NCBI GenBank assembly: GCA_946415365.1
Contig: CAMKSE010000030.1
Span: 1-33,720 of the forward strand
DNA length: 33,720 nt
Direction of reading: 5' to 3'
Source of the DNA: an uncultured Prevotellaceae bacterium
Lineage (GTDB): Bacteria; Bacteroidota; Bacteroidia; Bacteroidales; Bacteroidaceae
How positions within the stretch are numbered: the stretch's first letter is position 1; each line of letters begins with the position of its first letter. Below, in pieces: positions 8,203 to 16,569 of this stretch. The notes under the pieces were generated by a model. It worked only from the letters and a program-made list of their open reading frames with translations. It was not told the origin of the DNA and did not search any database. Position numbers and translations under genes: made by a program.

Positions 8203-8245
8203 TGATTTTCGTTGGTTAATTATAGCGTTAGTGCTATATTCGGTA

Positions 8246-8434
8246 ATGTCCCTGAACCTTGCAACTTCAACAGACAATTACGAGACGAATAAGTACCAAC
8301 GTCTACGCGATAGCGTGGACTGGACTTATCTTCGTAATTGGGTTTTGCAAGGACCTTGGGACATTGATGAGCGCCTTTCCGCGCTTTTTTATGTCCTGAG
8401 GTCCTATGTTAAGAACCCAATATTATCCGAATAG
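8246..8434 (+). CDS. Possible small protein in the helicase leader
   Basis: An open frame of 62 codons runs from the ATG at 8246 to a stop at 8434, 34 bases before the helicase start. A GTG at 8231 would extend it slightly. The translation is protein-like (VDWTYLRNWVLQGPWDIDERL) with Trp-rich amphipathic segments. No family is recognised and no clear ribosome binding site is seen. It could be a true small component of the system, a leader peptide coupled to the internal hairpin, or chance. Confidence 0.35.
   Translation: MSLNLATSTDNYETNKYQRLRDSVDWTYLRNWVLQGPWDIDERLSALFYVLRSYVKNPILSE
8370..8390 (+). terminator. Terminator-like hairpin inside the leader (possible attenuator)
   Basis: AGCGC (8370-8374), a CTTTCC loop and GCGCT (8381-8385) are followed at once by TTTTT. 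This is a short but well-formed intrinsic terminator within the transcribed leader, upstream of the helicase gene. It lies inside the possible small ORF, so translation could control it. Confidence 0.4.
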
Positions 8435-8468
8435 ATAGTCCTTTCGCTCCTGAAACTATAGCGTAGAT

Positions 8469-11400
8469 ATGGCAGACATACCTATTTCCTCCCATTTCTT
8501 CACTAACAGGGATGGGAACACATTGATGAAAGAGTTTGAGGGCATTCTGTTGAATAACCCTCAAGTGAAGAATCTTGATGCCGTTGTGGGCTTTCTTCGA
8601 GCATCAGGCTATTTTTCCTTACGCCCATTTCTTGACGGTATCAATAAAGTGCGCATCCTGATTGGTATCGATGTTGACAAGTATATCGCCCGCGCCCATC
8701 AAAAGGGTGAACTCTTCTTTGGCGCAGAAGAGGAAGTGAAGGAAGAATGCCTAAGGTTGTTGAAAGAGGACATCGAACAGTCTCACTATACCAAGAAGGT
8801 TGAGGATGGTATGCTCCAGATGGTTCAGGACTTGATTGACGGCAAACTGGAACTTCGCGCCCATCCCTCCAAGAAGATTCATGCCAAAATCTACATCCTC
8901 TATCCCGATAATTACAACCAGCATTGCTTTGGCGCTGCCATTACCGGCAGTAGCAATCTGAGTGGCAACGGCCTGGGTATCACAGAAGAAAGACAATACG
9001 AGTTCAACGTCAAACTGACGCAGTACGACGATGTGCAGTTTGCCAAAAACGAGTTTGAACTGTTGTGGGAAGAGGCCAAGAATGTACCCATTAACGCAGA
9101 AGACTATCAGGCCACACTCGATAAGACTTACTTGAAAGGCGACGTCACCCCCTACGAGCTATACATTAAGATGCTGATGGAATACTTCAGCGACCGTGTA
9201 TTGGCCATCGACCAAGACGACCCCTTCGATATGCCTGAGGGCTATAGCAAGTTTGACTATCAGGCAGATGCCGTAGTAGAGGGCTATCAAAAGTTGATAC
9301 GCTATGACGGTTTCTTCCTCGCAGATGTGGTGGGTCTCGGCAAGACGGTCATTGCCACGATGATTGCCAAGAAGTTCCTGATTGAGAATGGCCCAGAACA
9401 CACGAAGATTCTGGTGGTCTATCCACCTGCCGTAGAACAGAACTGGAAGACCACCTTCAAGGATTTTGGCCTCGAAAAATATGCCTGTTTTGTGAGTAAC
9501 GGCAGTCTGAGCAAGGTGCTTGACGATAGCAACTATGACGTTTGGAATGCCGACGAATACGACTTGGTGCTGGTCGATGAGGCTCACAAGTTCCGTAACC
9601 ATACTACTGGTGCTTTCCAACAACTACAGGAAATATGTAAGATGCCTCGTGTGGAAACGGGCTATATTCCTGGTTACAAGAAGAAGGTAATGCTGATTTC
9701 AGCAACGCCTATGAACAATACACCTGCTGATATCTACTACCAGATACTGATGTTCCAAGATCCACGTCATTGCACCATTGACGGCGTTCCCAACCTGACG
9801 GCCTTCTTCTCTCCACTTGTGGTAGAGTTCCGTAAGTTCCGCAAACAGGAGAATTTCGACCTGAAGGAGTTTAAGAAGTTGGCTGAGAAAGTGCGCGACA
9901 GGGTAATCAAACCTCTGACCGTTCGCCGCACAAGAACAGATATCGAGAACATCGCCCGCTATAACAAGGACGTCAACGGATTCCCCAAGGTGGATAAGCC
10001 CATCAAGAAAGAATACGAGTTGAACGACCATCTGGCCAACCTCTTTGAGAAGGCTATGCATGTGCTCGACAAAGAACTGACCTACGCCCGCTATCAGGCC
10101 ATCGCCTATTTGAAGCCCGATGCTGCACCAGGTCTCTACGACAATGCGGAGGTTATCAGCCGCAGTTTGGCAGGCATCCGCAAGAACGGCTTGGTGAAGC
10201 GCCTGGAAAGTAGCTTCTATGCCTTCTGTAAATCCCTGAAAGCCTTCCGTCAGGCCAACGAAAACATGATTGACATGTGGGAGAACGACAAGATATTCAT
10301 CGCTCCCGACTTGGATATCAATGCGCTGATTGAGGCTGGCTACAGCGAGGAAGAGATAGAACAGAAGATGAACGAGAAGGCTGAGGTGAACCCCAAGAAT
10401 GCCTCCTTCCAGCGAAAAGACTTCGACGAGCAATACATCGAGCAGCTGAGACACGATCAAGCGCTGCTCGACGATATGTGGTTAGAGTGGGAATATATCG
10501 ATGACGATGACGACTCGAAGTTTGCCAAGTTCGAAGACCTGTTGAAGCATGAACTGTTCAAGAAAGAGCGCAACCCAGAAGGAAAGATTGTGGTGTTCTC
10601 AGAATCTGTAGATACAGTAGAATACCTGCAACGTCGCATCAATCGCCAAGACGTATTGGTGATTTCTTCCCAGAACCGTAGTCAATTGTTCAAAACCATC
10701 CGCGAGAATTTCGATGCCAACTGGAAACAGCGGAAAGACGAGTATAACATCATCCTCACTACAGATGTGTTGGCCGAGGGTGTCAACCTACATCGCTCAA
10801 ACATCATCATCAACTACGACACGCCTTGGAACGCTACCCGTCTGATGCAGCGCATAGGCCGTGTGAATCGTATCGGCTCTAAGGCTGGCATCATCTACAA
10901 CTATGTGTTTTACCCGTCGCGACAAGGTAACAAGGAAATCAAACTCAACCAGATTGCGCTGAGTAAGATTCAGACCTTCCATACTACGTTTGGCGAGGAC
11001 AATCAGATTTATTCGACAGAAGAGATTATCGATCGCGACCTTGACAAGCTCTTCAAGGAAAGCATCAAGCGCGAACAGGAAGACCGCAACCTTGAACTGC
11101 CGTTCTATGAAGAACTGCGAGCACTCTATCAGCAGAACCGCAAGGAGTATAAGCGCATCGAAAGATTGTCATTACGCAGCCGAACAGGTCGTGAGCCTCG
11201 TGAATTGGATGGCGTTACCCTTTCTGGCGATTCATTGGTATTCCTCAAAACCAATTTCCGCAAACTGTTTTATCTGGTAAACGACCAGCAGACACGGGAA
11301 CTTTCTGTGCTCGATGCACTCAACTACTTCAAGGCGAAACCTGAAGAAAAGGCCGTGCCTCGTATCCCACAGCATCATGAGCATGTTGACAAAGCCCTAA

Positions 11401-11792
11401 AAGAATTCAACAAAACCAAGGAGCAGGAACTGCACGAAGAAGAGTCGAACCAAAACCAACGCAGCAATCTTGGTGCTCAGGTCACTACGGCTGTCAGCCT
11501 GCTTAACAGTATGCTGCCGCACATTGATGATGGCGATACCCGCTTGAAGATTATCCAGCTGAAGGAATTGGCAGAGCGAGGCACCATTACTTATATCGCT
11601 AAGCGTCTGCAACGTATTCAGAAGGACTTGCAGCGTCAAGGTGGCAGCAAGGCAAAACTGACCTTTGAGGATGCATTAAAACAAGTCCTCGAAATGGCCA
11701 ACAAGTACAACACCTATTACCGCGAGAGCCAGCATGCAGAGGAGGAATCTGCTGCTGTCATCATATTATCAGAGAGTTTTCAAAATAACTAA
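8469..11792 (+). CDS. PLD-nuclease/SNF2-type helicase of a restriction-like defence system
   Basis: The 1107-aa protein begins with a phospholipase D-type nuclease domain (about residues 1-200) carrying HAKIYIL at 138 and GSSNLSG shortly after. The superfamily-2 helicase core follows: Walker A GLGKT (289-293), DEAH (370-373), motif III SAT (411-413), and motif VI QRIGRVNRIG (794-803) preceded by TDVLAEGVNLH. A charged helical tail of about 280 residues follows. SNF2-like helicases with PLD domains occur in anti-phage and restriction systems, where they translocate on DNA and may cut it. The methyltransferase starts 5 bases after the stop, so they are co-translated partners. DISARM class 1 also pairs an SNF2 helicase with an Eco57I-like methylase, but the DISARM core genes drmA, drmB and drmC are absent here. 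Confidence 0.9.
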   Translation: MADIPISSHFFTNRDGNTLMKEFEGILLNNPQVKNLDAVVGFLRASGYFSLRPFLDGINKVRILIGIDVDKYIARAHQKGELFFGAEEEVKEECLRLLKEDIEQSHYTKKVEDGMLQMVQDLIDGKLELRAHPSKKIHAKIYILYPDNYNQHCFGAAITGSSNLSGNGLGITEERQYEFNVKLTQYDDVQFAKNEFELLWEEAKNVPINAEDYQATLDKTYLKGDVTPYELYIKMLMEYFSDRVLAIDQDDPFDMPEGYSKFDYQADAVVEGYQKLIRYDGFFLADVVGLGKTVIATMIAKKFLIENGPEHTKILVVYPPAVEQNWKTTFKDFGLEKYACFVSNGSLSKVLDDSNYDVWNADEYDLVLVDEAHKFRNHTTGAFQQLQEICKMPRVETGYIPGYKKKVMLISATPMNNTPADIYYQILMFQDPRHCTIDGVPNLTAFFSPLVVEFRKFRKQENFDLKEFKKLAEKVRDRVIKPLTVRRTRTDIENIARYNKDVNGFPKVDKPIKKEYELNDHLANLFEKAMHVLDKELTYARYQAIAYLKPDAAPGLYDNAEVISRSLAGIRKNGLVKRLESSFYAFCKSLKAFRQANENMIDMWENDKIFIAPDLDINALIEAGYSEEEIEQKMNEKAEVNPKNASFQRKDFDEQYIEQLRHDQALLDDMWLEWEYIDDDDDSKFAKFEDLLKHELFKKERNPEGKIVVFSESVDTVEYLQRRINRQDVLVISSQNRSQLFKTIRENFDANWKQRKDEYNIILTTDVLAEGVNLHRSNIIINYDTPWNATRLMQRIGRVNRIGSKAGIIYNYVFYPSRQGNKEIKLNQIALSKIQTFHTTFGEDNQIYSTEEIIDRDLDKLFKESIKREQEDRNLELPFYEELRALYQQNRKEYKRIERLSLRSRTGREPRELDGVTLSGDSLVFLKTNFRKLFYLVNDQQTRELSVLDALNYFKAKPEEKAVPRIPQHHEHVDKALKEFNKTKEQELHEEESNQNQRSNLGAQVTTAVSLLNSMLPHIDDGDTRLKIIQLKELAERGTITYIAKRLQRIQKDLQRQGGSKAKLTFEDALKQVLEMANKYNTYYRESQHAEEESAAVIILSESFQNN

Positions 11793-11797
11793 GCCCT

Positions 11798-14700
11798 ATG
11801 GATTATAAAAGCGTCATCGAATCAAGATACAATCGCCAGAACTGGCAGTTGCTGTTGCACGACATTTTTGGTAACAAGATAAAGTTTTGGAATACGCCAT
11901 CAACGATTCCAACCAGTAGTCAGTTTGCCAAGCAGGCACTATGGCTGGGAACTATCACATTAAGCGACAACCAGACTATCAGCATCTACGAAGTGGAACT
12001 CTCTGATAACGTTGATATAGAACGTAACCGCAGAGGCATCCGCGATATGTTGCTAACCGACTGGCGCAACAACGGCAATGCAGGCGCCTTCATGTTCTGC
12101 TATCGTAAGAACGAGAGTGTGCTTCGATTCTCGTATGTCAGCGAGGCCTGGACGTTTGCCGATGATGGCAGTTATCAGAAAGAGTCAACTGATGCCAAAC
12201 GATTTACCTATCTGCTGGGTGAAGGTCATCGCAGCCGCACCGCCATTCAGCAGTTCGAGAAACTGCGTGACAGTAGTCTCACTTTGAAGGACTTGACCAA
12301 AGCATTCTCTGTGGATGCGGTCAGCGATATGTTCTTTGATGGCTACAAGAAGCAGTACGAAGACATCATCCAATACATCACGGGCAAGCGGATGGTGAAG
12401 GTGGCCAACAAGTGGGAGGAACAGATCAAGAACGATCCCTGCGAGGAAATCATGCAGGAGTTTGCCCACTTCCAGAATCCCGAAAAGGCAGTCCGTGACT
12501 ATGTGAAGAAACTGATGGGCCGCCTTGTGTTCCTTCAGTTCCTACAGAAGAAAGGTTGGCTGGGCGTGCCTGCTGGTGCTGAATGGGGAACGGGTGATGC
12601 TGAGTTCATTCAAACCCTCTTTGCCCAATGCCAGGATAAAGACCACTTCATCGACAACGTGCTGGAATCACTCTTCAACGACCTCAATAGCGAAAACGAG
12701 AAACAACTTCCTCAGTATCGCACGCCTTATTTGAACGGAGGATTGTTTGAGCGCGATGCCACAGACGAAACCGAATTCCCTCTGCCAGCCAAATACATGC
12801 AGAGTCTGCTCGATTTCTTTGCCTCCTATAACTTCACTATCGACGAAAACGATCCTGATGATGCAGAAGTAGGTGTTGACCCAGAGATGCTGGGTCGTAT
12901 CTTTGAGAACCTGCTGGAGGACAACAAAGACAAGGGAGCCTTTTATACACCCAAAGAAATCGTCAGCTATATGTGTCGCGAAAGCCTCATTGCCTATCTC
13001 CAGACAGGTATAGAGGACGAAGCCACCAAGGAAGCCATCCGTCAGTTCGTAACTACTTACGATGTTGCGACTCTTGGCGCTAACGATAGATTTCGTCAAC
13101 AGGTAGATGAAGCCTTGAAGAACGTCAAGATATGCGACCCAGCTATTGGTTCAGGAGCTTTCCCAATGGGCCTGCTGAAAGAACTCTTCCAATGCCGCAC
13201 AGCCCTTGAAGGTATCAGCCAACACCAAGCCGCAGAAATCAAAAAGCACATCATCCAGCAAAATATCTACGGTGTAGATATCGAGCGTGGTGCAGTTGAC
13301 ATCGCCCGCCTCCGCTTTTGGCTCTCACTCATTGTTGACGAGGAAACACCACAAGCCTTGCCCAACCTTGACTTCAAAATTATGCAGGGCAATTCGTTAC
13401 TTGAGCAATATAAAGGTGTTGATTTGTCCAATATAACAGAGTTAAAGCAAGACAAGGTCGGAACTTATCAAACCACTATGTTTGACGATATGCTTGATGT
13501 GCTGCGTCTCGACTTGCGAAAGAAACTTGACGAATACTACAGCTGCACAGACCACAAGCGCAAAGCAATCCTGAAGCAAGGCATTATAAATAATGTAAAG
13601 CAGCAAATCAAAGAACAAAGCATCAATGTTGACTTTGGTGACCTCAATCTCTCCGGCAACAACCAATTCATGCTTTGGCATACTTGGTTCTATGATGTAT
13701 TCTCCCAAGGAGGCTTTGATATTGTGATTGCAAATCCGCCGTATGTAGATGCAAAAAAACTCAAAGGTATAGCACCAGATCTAAAACAGTTCAAGGTATT
13801 TAATGGAACGGCTGATTTATATACTTATTTCTATGAACTGGCCATAAATATGCTAACTCCCAATGGTATTATGACGTTTATAACGTCAAATAAATGGATT
13901 AGAAGTGAATATGGTCGAAATTTGAGGAAGATGTTCCTTGAGAATAAAATACTTCAACTTATTGATTTTGGTCGAAATCGTCTATTTGGAGCAACTGTAG
14001 ATTCCAATATTATTAGTGTGAAGAAAAATTCTAAGGGGGGACAACCTTCATTGTATTATTTTGATGAGAACACCGAAGGAGGCTCACTCTTGGAAATGAT
14101 AAAACATGGTAAAGTAAAGAATGTAGACTTATCAGAAGACGCTTGGTTGTTAAAAGCCGGTGAAAACGATAAGATGAAATCAAAGATTGAGTCGCACGGA
14201 ATTCCTTTGAAGGATCTTGGAGTAACTATATTTAGGGGAATTCTTACAGGCTATAATAAAGCTTTTCACATAGATAAAGCAACGAAAGAAGAACTTATAA
14301 GGTTAGACTCAAGAAGTGCAGAAATTATAAAACCTCTTATTTGTGGCGGGGATACAAACAAATTTTATTGTAGCCCTACAGAATCATATTTGATTGCTAC
14401 ATTTCCATCTCGCAACTACAAAATTGATGACTTCCCCGCTATTAAGAAACATCTTTTGTCCTATGGTGTTGAACGGTTAGAGCAGACGGGGAAGAAGCAC
14501 GTTGTCAATGGTGAAATTGTTAAATCAAGAAAGAAAACTCATAACAAGTGGTATGAAACACAAGATAGTATAAGTTATTGGAATGATTTTACAAAGGCCA
14601 AGATTATATGGCAGGCCATTTCAAAAAGAATTGCGTTTGCATATGATTCAGAAGGCGTTTACAATTGTGATGTTACAACATTCTTCATGACAGGAAACAA

Positions 14701-14992
14701 TCTAAAGTACATACTTGCAATTCTCAATTCTAAACTATTTGAATATGCTTTGTTAAAGATTTATTTGGAAGGAGATACTTTTAAATCTAAAAACGCAATT
14801 ATTCAGAACTTTCCTATTCCACCAATAAATAAAACAACAGATAGGCTTGTAGGATTAGTTGATAGCATAATTTCGGCAAAGCAGATTTCCCCTTCAGCTG
14901 ACATCTCTGCTTTGGAATCCGAAATCGACCGCATTGTCTATCAGCTCTACGGTCTGACAGAAGAAGAAATCAAAATTGTTGAACAATCATAA
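11798..14992 (+). CDS. Eco57I/PglX-type N6-adenine DNA methyltransferase (type IIG-like)
   Basis: This 1064-aa protein has an N-terminal region of about 350 residues. The methyltransferase core follows: SAM-binding motif I DPAIGSGAF (447-455), and the catalytic motif NPPY (646-649) in DIVIANPPYVD. The C-terminal region (about 660-1030) is the target-recognition part of this family, and a short helical end closes the protein. It should methylate adenine at one asymmetric site to mark self DNA. The N-terminal region resembles that of type IIG enzymes, but I see no certain nuclease motif. Base composition falls sharply from near 13730 to about 14880 (18 GC of 60 at 14281-14340, against 32 of 60 at 12361-12420). 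This matches the recognition region and points to exchange of that module. It overlaps neither neighbour: gaps are 5 and 11 bases. Confidence 0.9.
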   Translation: MDYKSVIESRYNRQNWQLLLHDIFGNKIKFWNTPSTIPTSSQFAKQALWLGTITLSDNQTISIYEVELSDNVDIERNRRGIRDMLLTDWRNNGNAGAFMFCYRKNESVLRFSYVSEAWTFADDGSYQKESTDAKRFTYLLGEGHRSRTAIQQFEKLRDSSLTLKDLTKAFSVDAVSDMFFDGYKKQYEDIIQYITGKRMVKVANKWEEQIKNDPCEEIMQEFAHFQNPEKAVRDYVKKLMGRLVFLQFLQKKGWLGVPAGAEWGTGDAEFIQTLFAQCQDKDHFIDNVLESLFNDLNSENEKQLPQYRTPYLNGGLFERDATDETEFPLPAKYMQSLLDFFASYNFTIDENDPDDAEVGVDPEMLGRIFENLLEDNKDKGAFYTPKEIVSYMCRESLIAYLQTGIEDEATKEAIRQFVTTYDVATLGANDRFRQQVDEALKNVKICDPAIGSGAFPMGLLKELFQCRTALEGISQHQAAEIKKHIIQQNIYGVDIERGAVDIARLRFWLSLIVDEETPQALPNLDFKIMQGNSLLEQYKGVDLSNITELKQDKVGTYQTTMFDDMLDVLRLDLRKKLDEYYSCTDHKRKAILKQGIINNVKQQIKEQSINVDFGDLNLSGNNQFMLWHTWFYDVFSQGGFDIVIANPPYVDAKKLKGIAPDLKQFKVFNGTADLYTYFYELAINMLTPNGIMTFITSNKWIRSEYGRNLRKMFLENKILQLIDFGRNRLFGATVDSNIISVKKNSKGGQPSLYYFDENTEGGSLLEMIKHGKVKNVDLSEDAWLLKAGENDKMKSKIESHGIPLKDLGVTIFRGILTGYNKAFHIDKATKEELIRLDSRSAEIIKPLICGGDTNKFYCSPTESYLIATFPSRNYKIDDFPAIKKHLLSYGVERLEQTGKKHVVNGEIVKSRKKTHNKWYETQDSISYWNDFTKAKIIWQAISKRIAFAYDSEGVYNCDVTTFFMTGNNLKYILAILNSKLFEYALLKIYLEGDTFKSKNAIIQNFPIPPINKTTDRLVGLVDSIISAKQISPSADISALESEIDRIVYQLYGLTEEEIKIVEQS

Positions 14993-15003
14993 TCACGCAC
15001 AAT

Positions 15004-15675
15004 ATGACGAAACTTGAAAAACTATACAGCATCATAGAGAACTCTCGCGAAGTGGGAGTGAAGCTGAGCAAGGATGTTCTTCAGCAAGTGGAGGAACTGG
15101 AGGAGGGTATCATCAAGGAAGAGATATTGCCTGCCTTGGGCAATGATATTGCACCACGCTTGGAACCTATCAAACGTGACTTGGTGCTCGTAGTGGAGTA
15201 TCATCCTGGTGAGCCTATTAGTGTGGCATTAAGTCGTAAGACAAAGATTAGTGAGATTATGGGTGCCAAGACGCTGACACCTCGCAGTAGTACGCCCGTA
15301 AAGAGCGAAGAGGAACCAACGGAGGTAAAACCACATGAACCAACAAAACACATAGAAAACACCACGAAAGGTATGCGCGTCACCTTCCCTGACGGCACCG
15401 TCATCTGGCATCGTCAGGCTATCGACACCTTCATTGATGCTCTGCGTAAGATCGGTTTGGAGCGCATCCCTGCCGTAGGCATCCAGCATGGTAATGGTTA
15501 TAACCTCGTCAGCAAAGACAAGCGTCCCACAATGCCTGGTCGCATCTGGCAACATGAGTGCGATGGCTGGTATATCTATTCCAACATCAGCAACTCGCAA
15601 AAAGCAGAAGACCTGCAACGTATTTCCGACCATTATCGTCTGGGACTAAAGATAGAAGAGGGGAAGCCAGAGTAA
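15004..15675 (+). CDS. Unrecognised third gene of the helicase-methyltransferase operon
   Basis: The 223-aa protein starts 11 bases after the methyltransferase. Residues 1-75 are helical and acidic. An SEEEPTEVKPHEPTK-type linker follows at about 100-118, and the C-terminal domain (about 122-215) contains VTFPDGTVIWHRQAIDTF, GIQHGNGYNLVSKDKRP and CDGWYIYSNISN. The linker-plus-compact-domain layout suggests a DNA- or protein-binding accessory subunit. I do not recognise the family. Composition and spacing tie it to the upstream operon. The frame stays open for 81 more codons after its stop. Confidence 0.75.
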   Translation: MTKLEKLYSIIENSREVGVKLSKDVLQQVEELEEGIIKEEILPALGNDIAPRLEPIKRDLVLVVEYHPGEPISVALSRKTKISEIMGAKTLTPRSSTPVKSEEEPTEVKPHEPTKHIENTTKGMRVTFPDGTVIWHRQAIDTFIDALRKIGLERIPAVGIQHGNGYNLVSKDKRPTMPGRIWQHECDGWYIYSNISNSQKAEDLQRISDHYRLGLKIEEGKPE

Positions 15676-15921
15676 AGGTGTCACAGGTACCTGAGTCATA
15701 GCAGCCGTCATACCCAAGTACCTGTCCCAGCGACTACACTGGAACTGGAGGATGGTACAACCATTGAGACCATCTATCTGGAGTGCATTCGTGAATATCA
15801 AGAGAAGTATTTCAGCATGAAACCAAATGACTGGCGGCATCTTGTAGGTAACTATGTGAGAGGAGTAACAAAGAGACCAGAATTAAAAGAAGACACCTTA
15901 TTCTATTACAAGGTAAGCTAA
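15676..15921 (+). pseudogene. In-frame coding remnant after the third gene
   Basis: Directly after the TAA at 15673-15675 the same frame runs 81 codons without a stop to TAA at 15919-15921. It gives protein-like sequence such as TIETIYLECIREYQEKYFS and NDWRHLVGNYVRGVTKRPE. The only ATG is about two thirds of the way in, so it is not an obvious independent gene. It may be the 3' fragment of another gene fused here by deletion, or the end of a longer protein interrupted by a stop. I do not recognise the family. Confidence 0.5.
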
Positions 15922-15931
15922 TGTCACATCA

Positions 15932-15953
15932 GTCAGGACAATTTCTGACTGTC
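15932..15953. repeat. Small inverted repeat after the remnant
   Basis: CAGTCAG and CTGACTG form a perfect 7-bp hairpin with an 8-base loop at about 15930-15951, within the left copy of the imperfect direct repeat. No clear T-tract follows, so it is not called as a terminator. Confidence 0.4.
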
Positions 15954-15971
15954 ACAATGTGTCCTGACCCT
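15939..15971 (+). repeat. Imperfect direct repeat, left copy
   Basis: CAATTTCT, 13 variable bases, then TGTCCTGACCCT. The same two blocks with the same spacing recur at 16531-16563. The pair brackets the small secreted-protein gene with its promoter and terminator. Confidence 0.5.
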
Positions 15972-16026
15972 CTCGTGACACGTCTCTAACAAAAGAACCG
16001 ATGTTATATTGTTGATGCGGCCTAGA

Positions 16027-16062
16027 AAAGAAATAAGCGTTCTGGAAATGAATCCAGAACGC
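16027..16062 (-). terminator. Terminator of the small secreted-protein gene
   Basis: GCGTTCTGG (16037-16045) and CCAGAACGC (16054-16062) form a perfect 9-bp stem with an 8-base loop. On the minus strand it is followed by TTATTTCTTTTC. It lies 35 bases after the stop of the 80-aa gene. Confidence 0.8.
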
Positions 16063-16096
16063 CTAGTTTATTGTCTTATGAACAGAAGTTAAGTCA

Positions 16097-16339
16097 CTAT
16101 ACTCGTACGCCAAAAATATTGTGGAGAACATAGGATATAAAGGATACAATATCAAAATCTTCTTCCTGCTTATTCTGACTATCCTCATTAGCACACCCTT
16201 TGACTCGGACTTCAAGATTGTGCCCTTGCGTATTCTCTGAGGGAAGTGCGTTTGCATTGGTGGTGAACACGAATGAAAAAACTACTGCTGCAACTGTGCT
16301 CATGAGCATCTTCTTTGCATTGAAATTCTTTGTTGTCAT
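16097..16339 (-). CDS. Small secreted protein of unknown function
   Basis: The 80-aa product has a classical signal peptide: a charged n-region with KK, a hydrophobic core STVAAVVFSFVF and a likely cleavage after NANA (about residue 31). The mature peptide is about 49 residues, acidic and polar in the middle (one Cys, several Asp/Glu), with a hydrophobic C-terminal segment IVSFISYVLHNIFGV. It has its own consensus promoter and its own terminator, so it is expressed separately from the large operon upstream. No family is recognised. A secreted peptide or pheromone-like precursor, or a small envelope protein, would fit. Confidence 0.65.
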   Translation of the reverse strand: MTTKNFNAKKMLMSTVAAVVFSFVFTTNANALPSENTQGHNLEVRVKGCANEDSQNKQEEDFDIVSFISYVLHNIFGVRV

Positions 16340-16381
16340 AATTGTAATTATTTAAATGTTTATACTTTTGTTATTTCTGGT

Positions 16382-16414
16382 GCAAAGATACTAACAATTA
16401 TAATCCCTTTCCAA
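16382..16414 (-). promoter_or_regulatory. Promoter of the small secreted-protein gene
   Basis: On the minus strand TTGG (16414-16411), a 20-base spacer and TATCTTTGC (16390-16382) match the Bacteroidetes promoter closely. The leader to the ATG at 16339 is about 40 nt. Confidence 0.75.
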
Positions 16415-16530
16415 CTATTTTTGTGTCTTTCTTCTCGTTTTGTTACGACAACCACTTGAAATTGTGACAAAGTTAGGGGGGGAGGCCGAAATTTGTCGCA
16501 ATAAGCGGCTTACCAGTCGTCAAGCGAGCG

Positions 16531-16563
16531 CAATTTCTCCAACAGTAAAGCTGTCCTGACCCT
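16531..16563 (+). repeat. Imperfect direct repeat, right copy
   Basis: CAATTTCT-N13-TGTCCTGACCCT, matching 15939-15971 in both blocks and spacing. It ends 6 bases before the stop codon of the DUF4421 gene. Confidence 0.5.
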
Positions 16564-16569
16564 GGTGTG

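Noticed and set aside
8071..8277. 68-codon minus-strand frame over the helicase leader
   Set aside because: It covers the promoter and structured element; similar predicted peptides are more likely shadows of a conserved DNA or RNA element than real proteins.
9699..10460. 253-codon open frame antisense to the helicase gene
   Set aside because: It lies wholly opposite a gene with clear helicase motifs and encodes hydrophobic, compositionally mirrored sequence; it is a codon-bias shadow.
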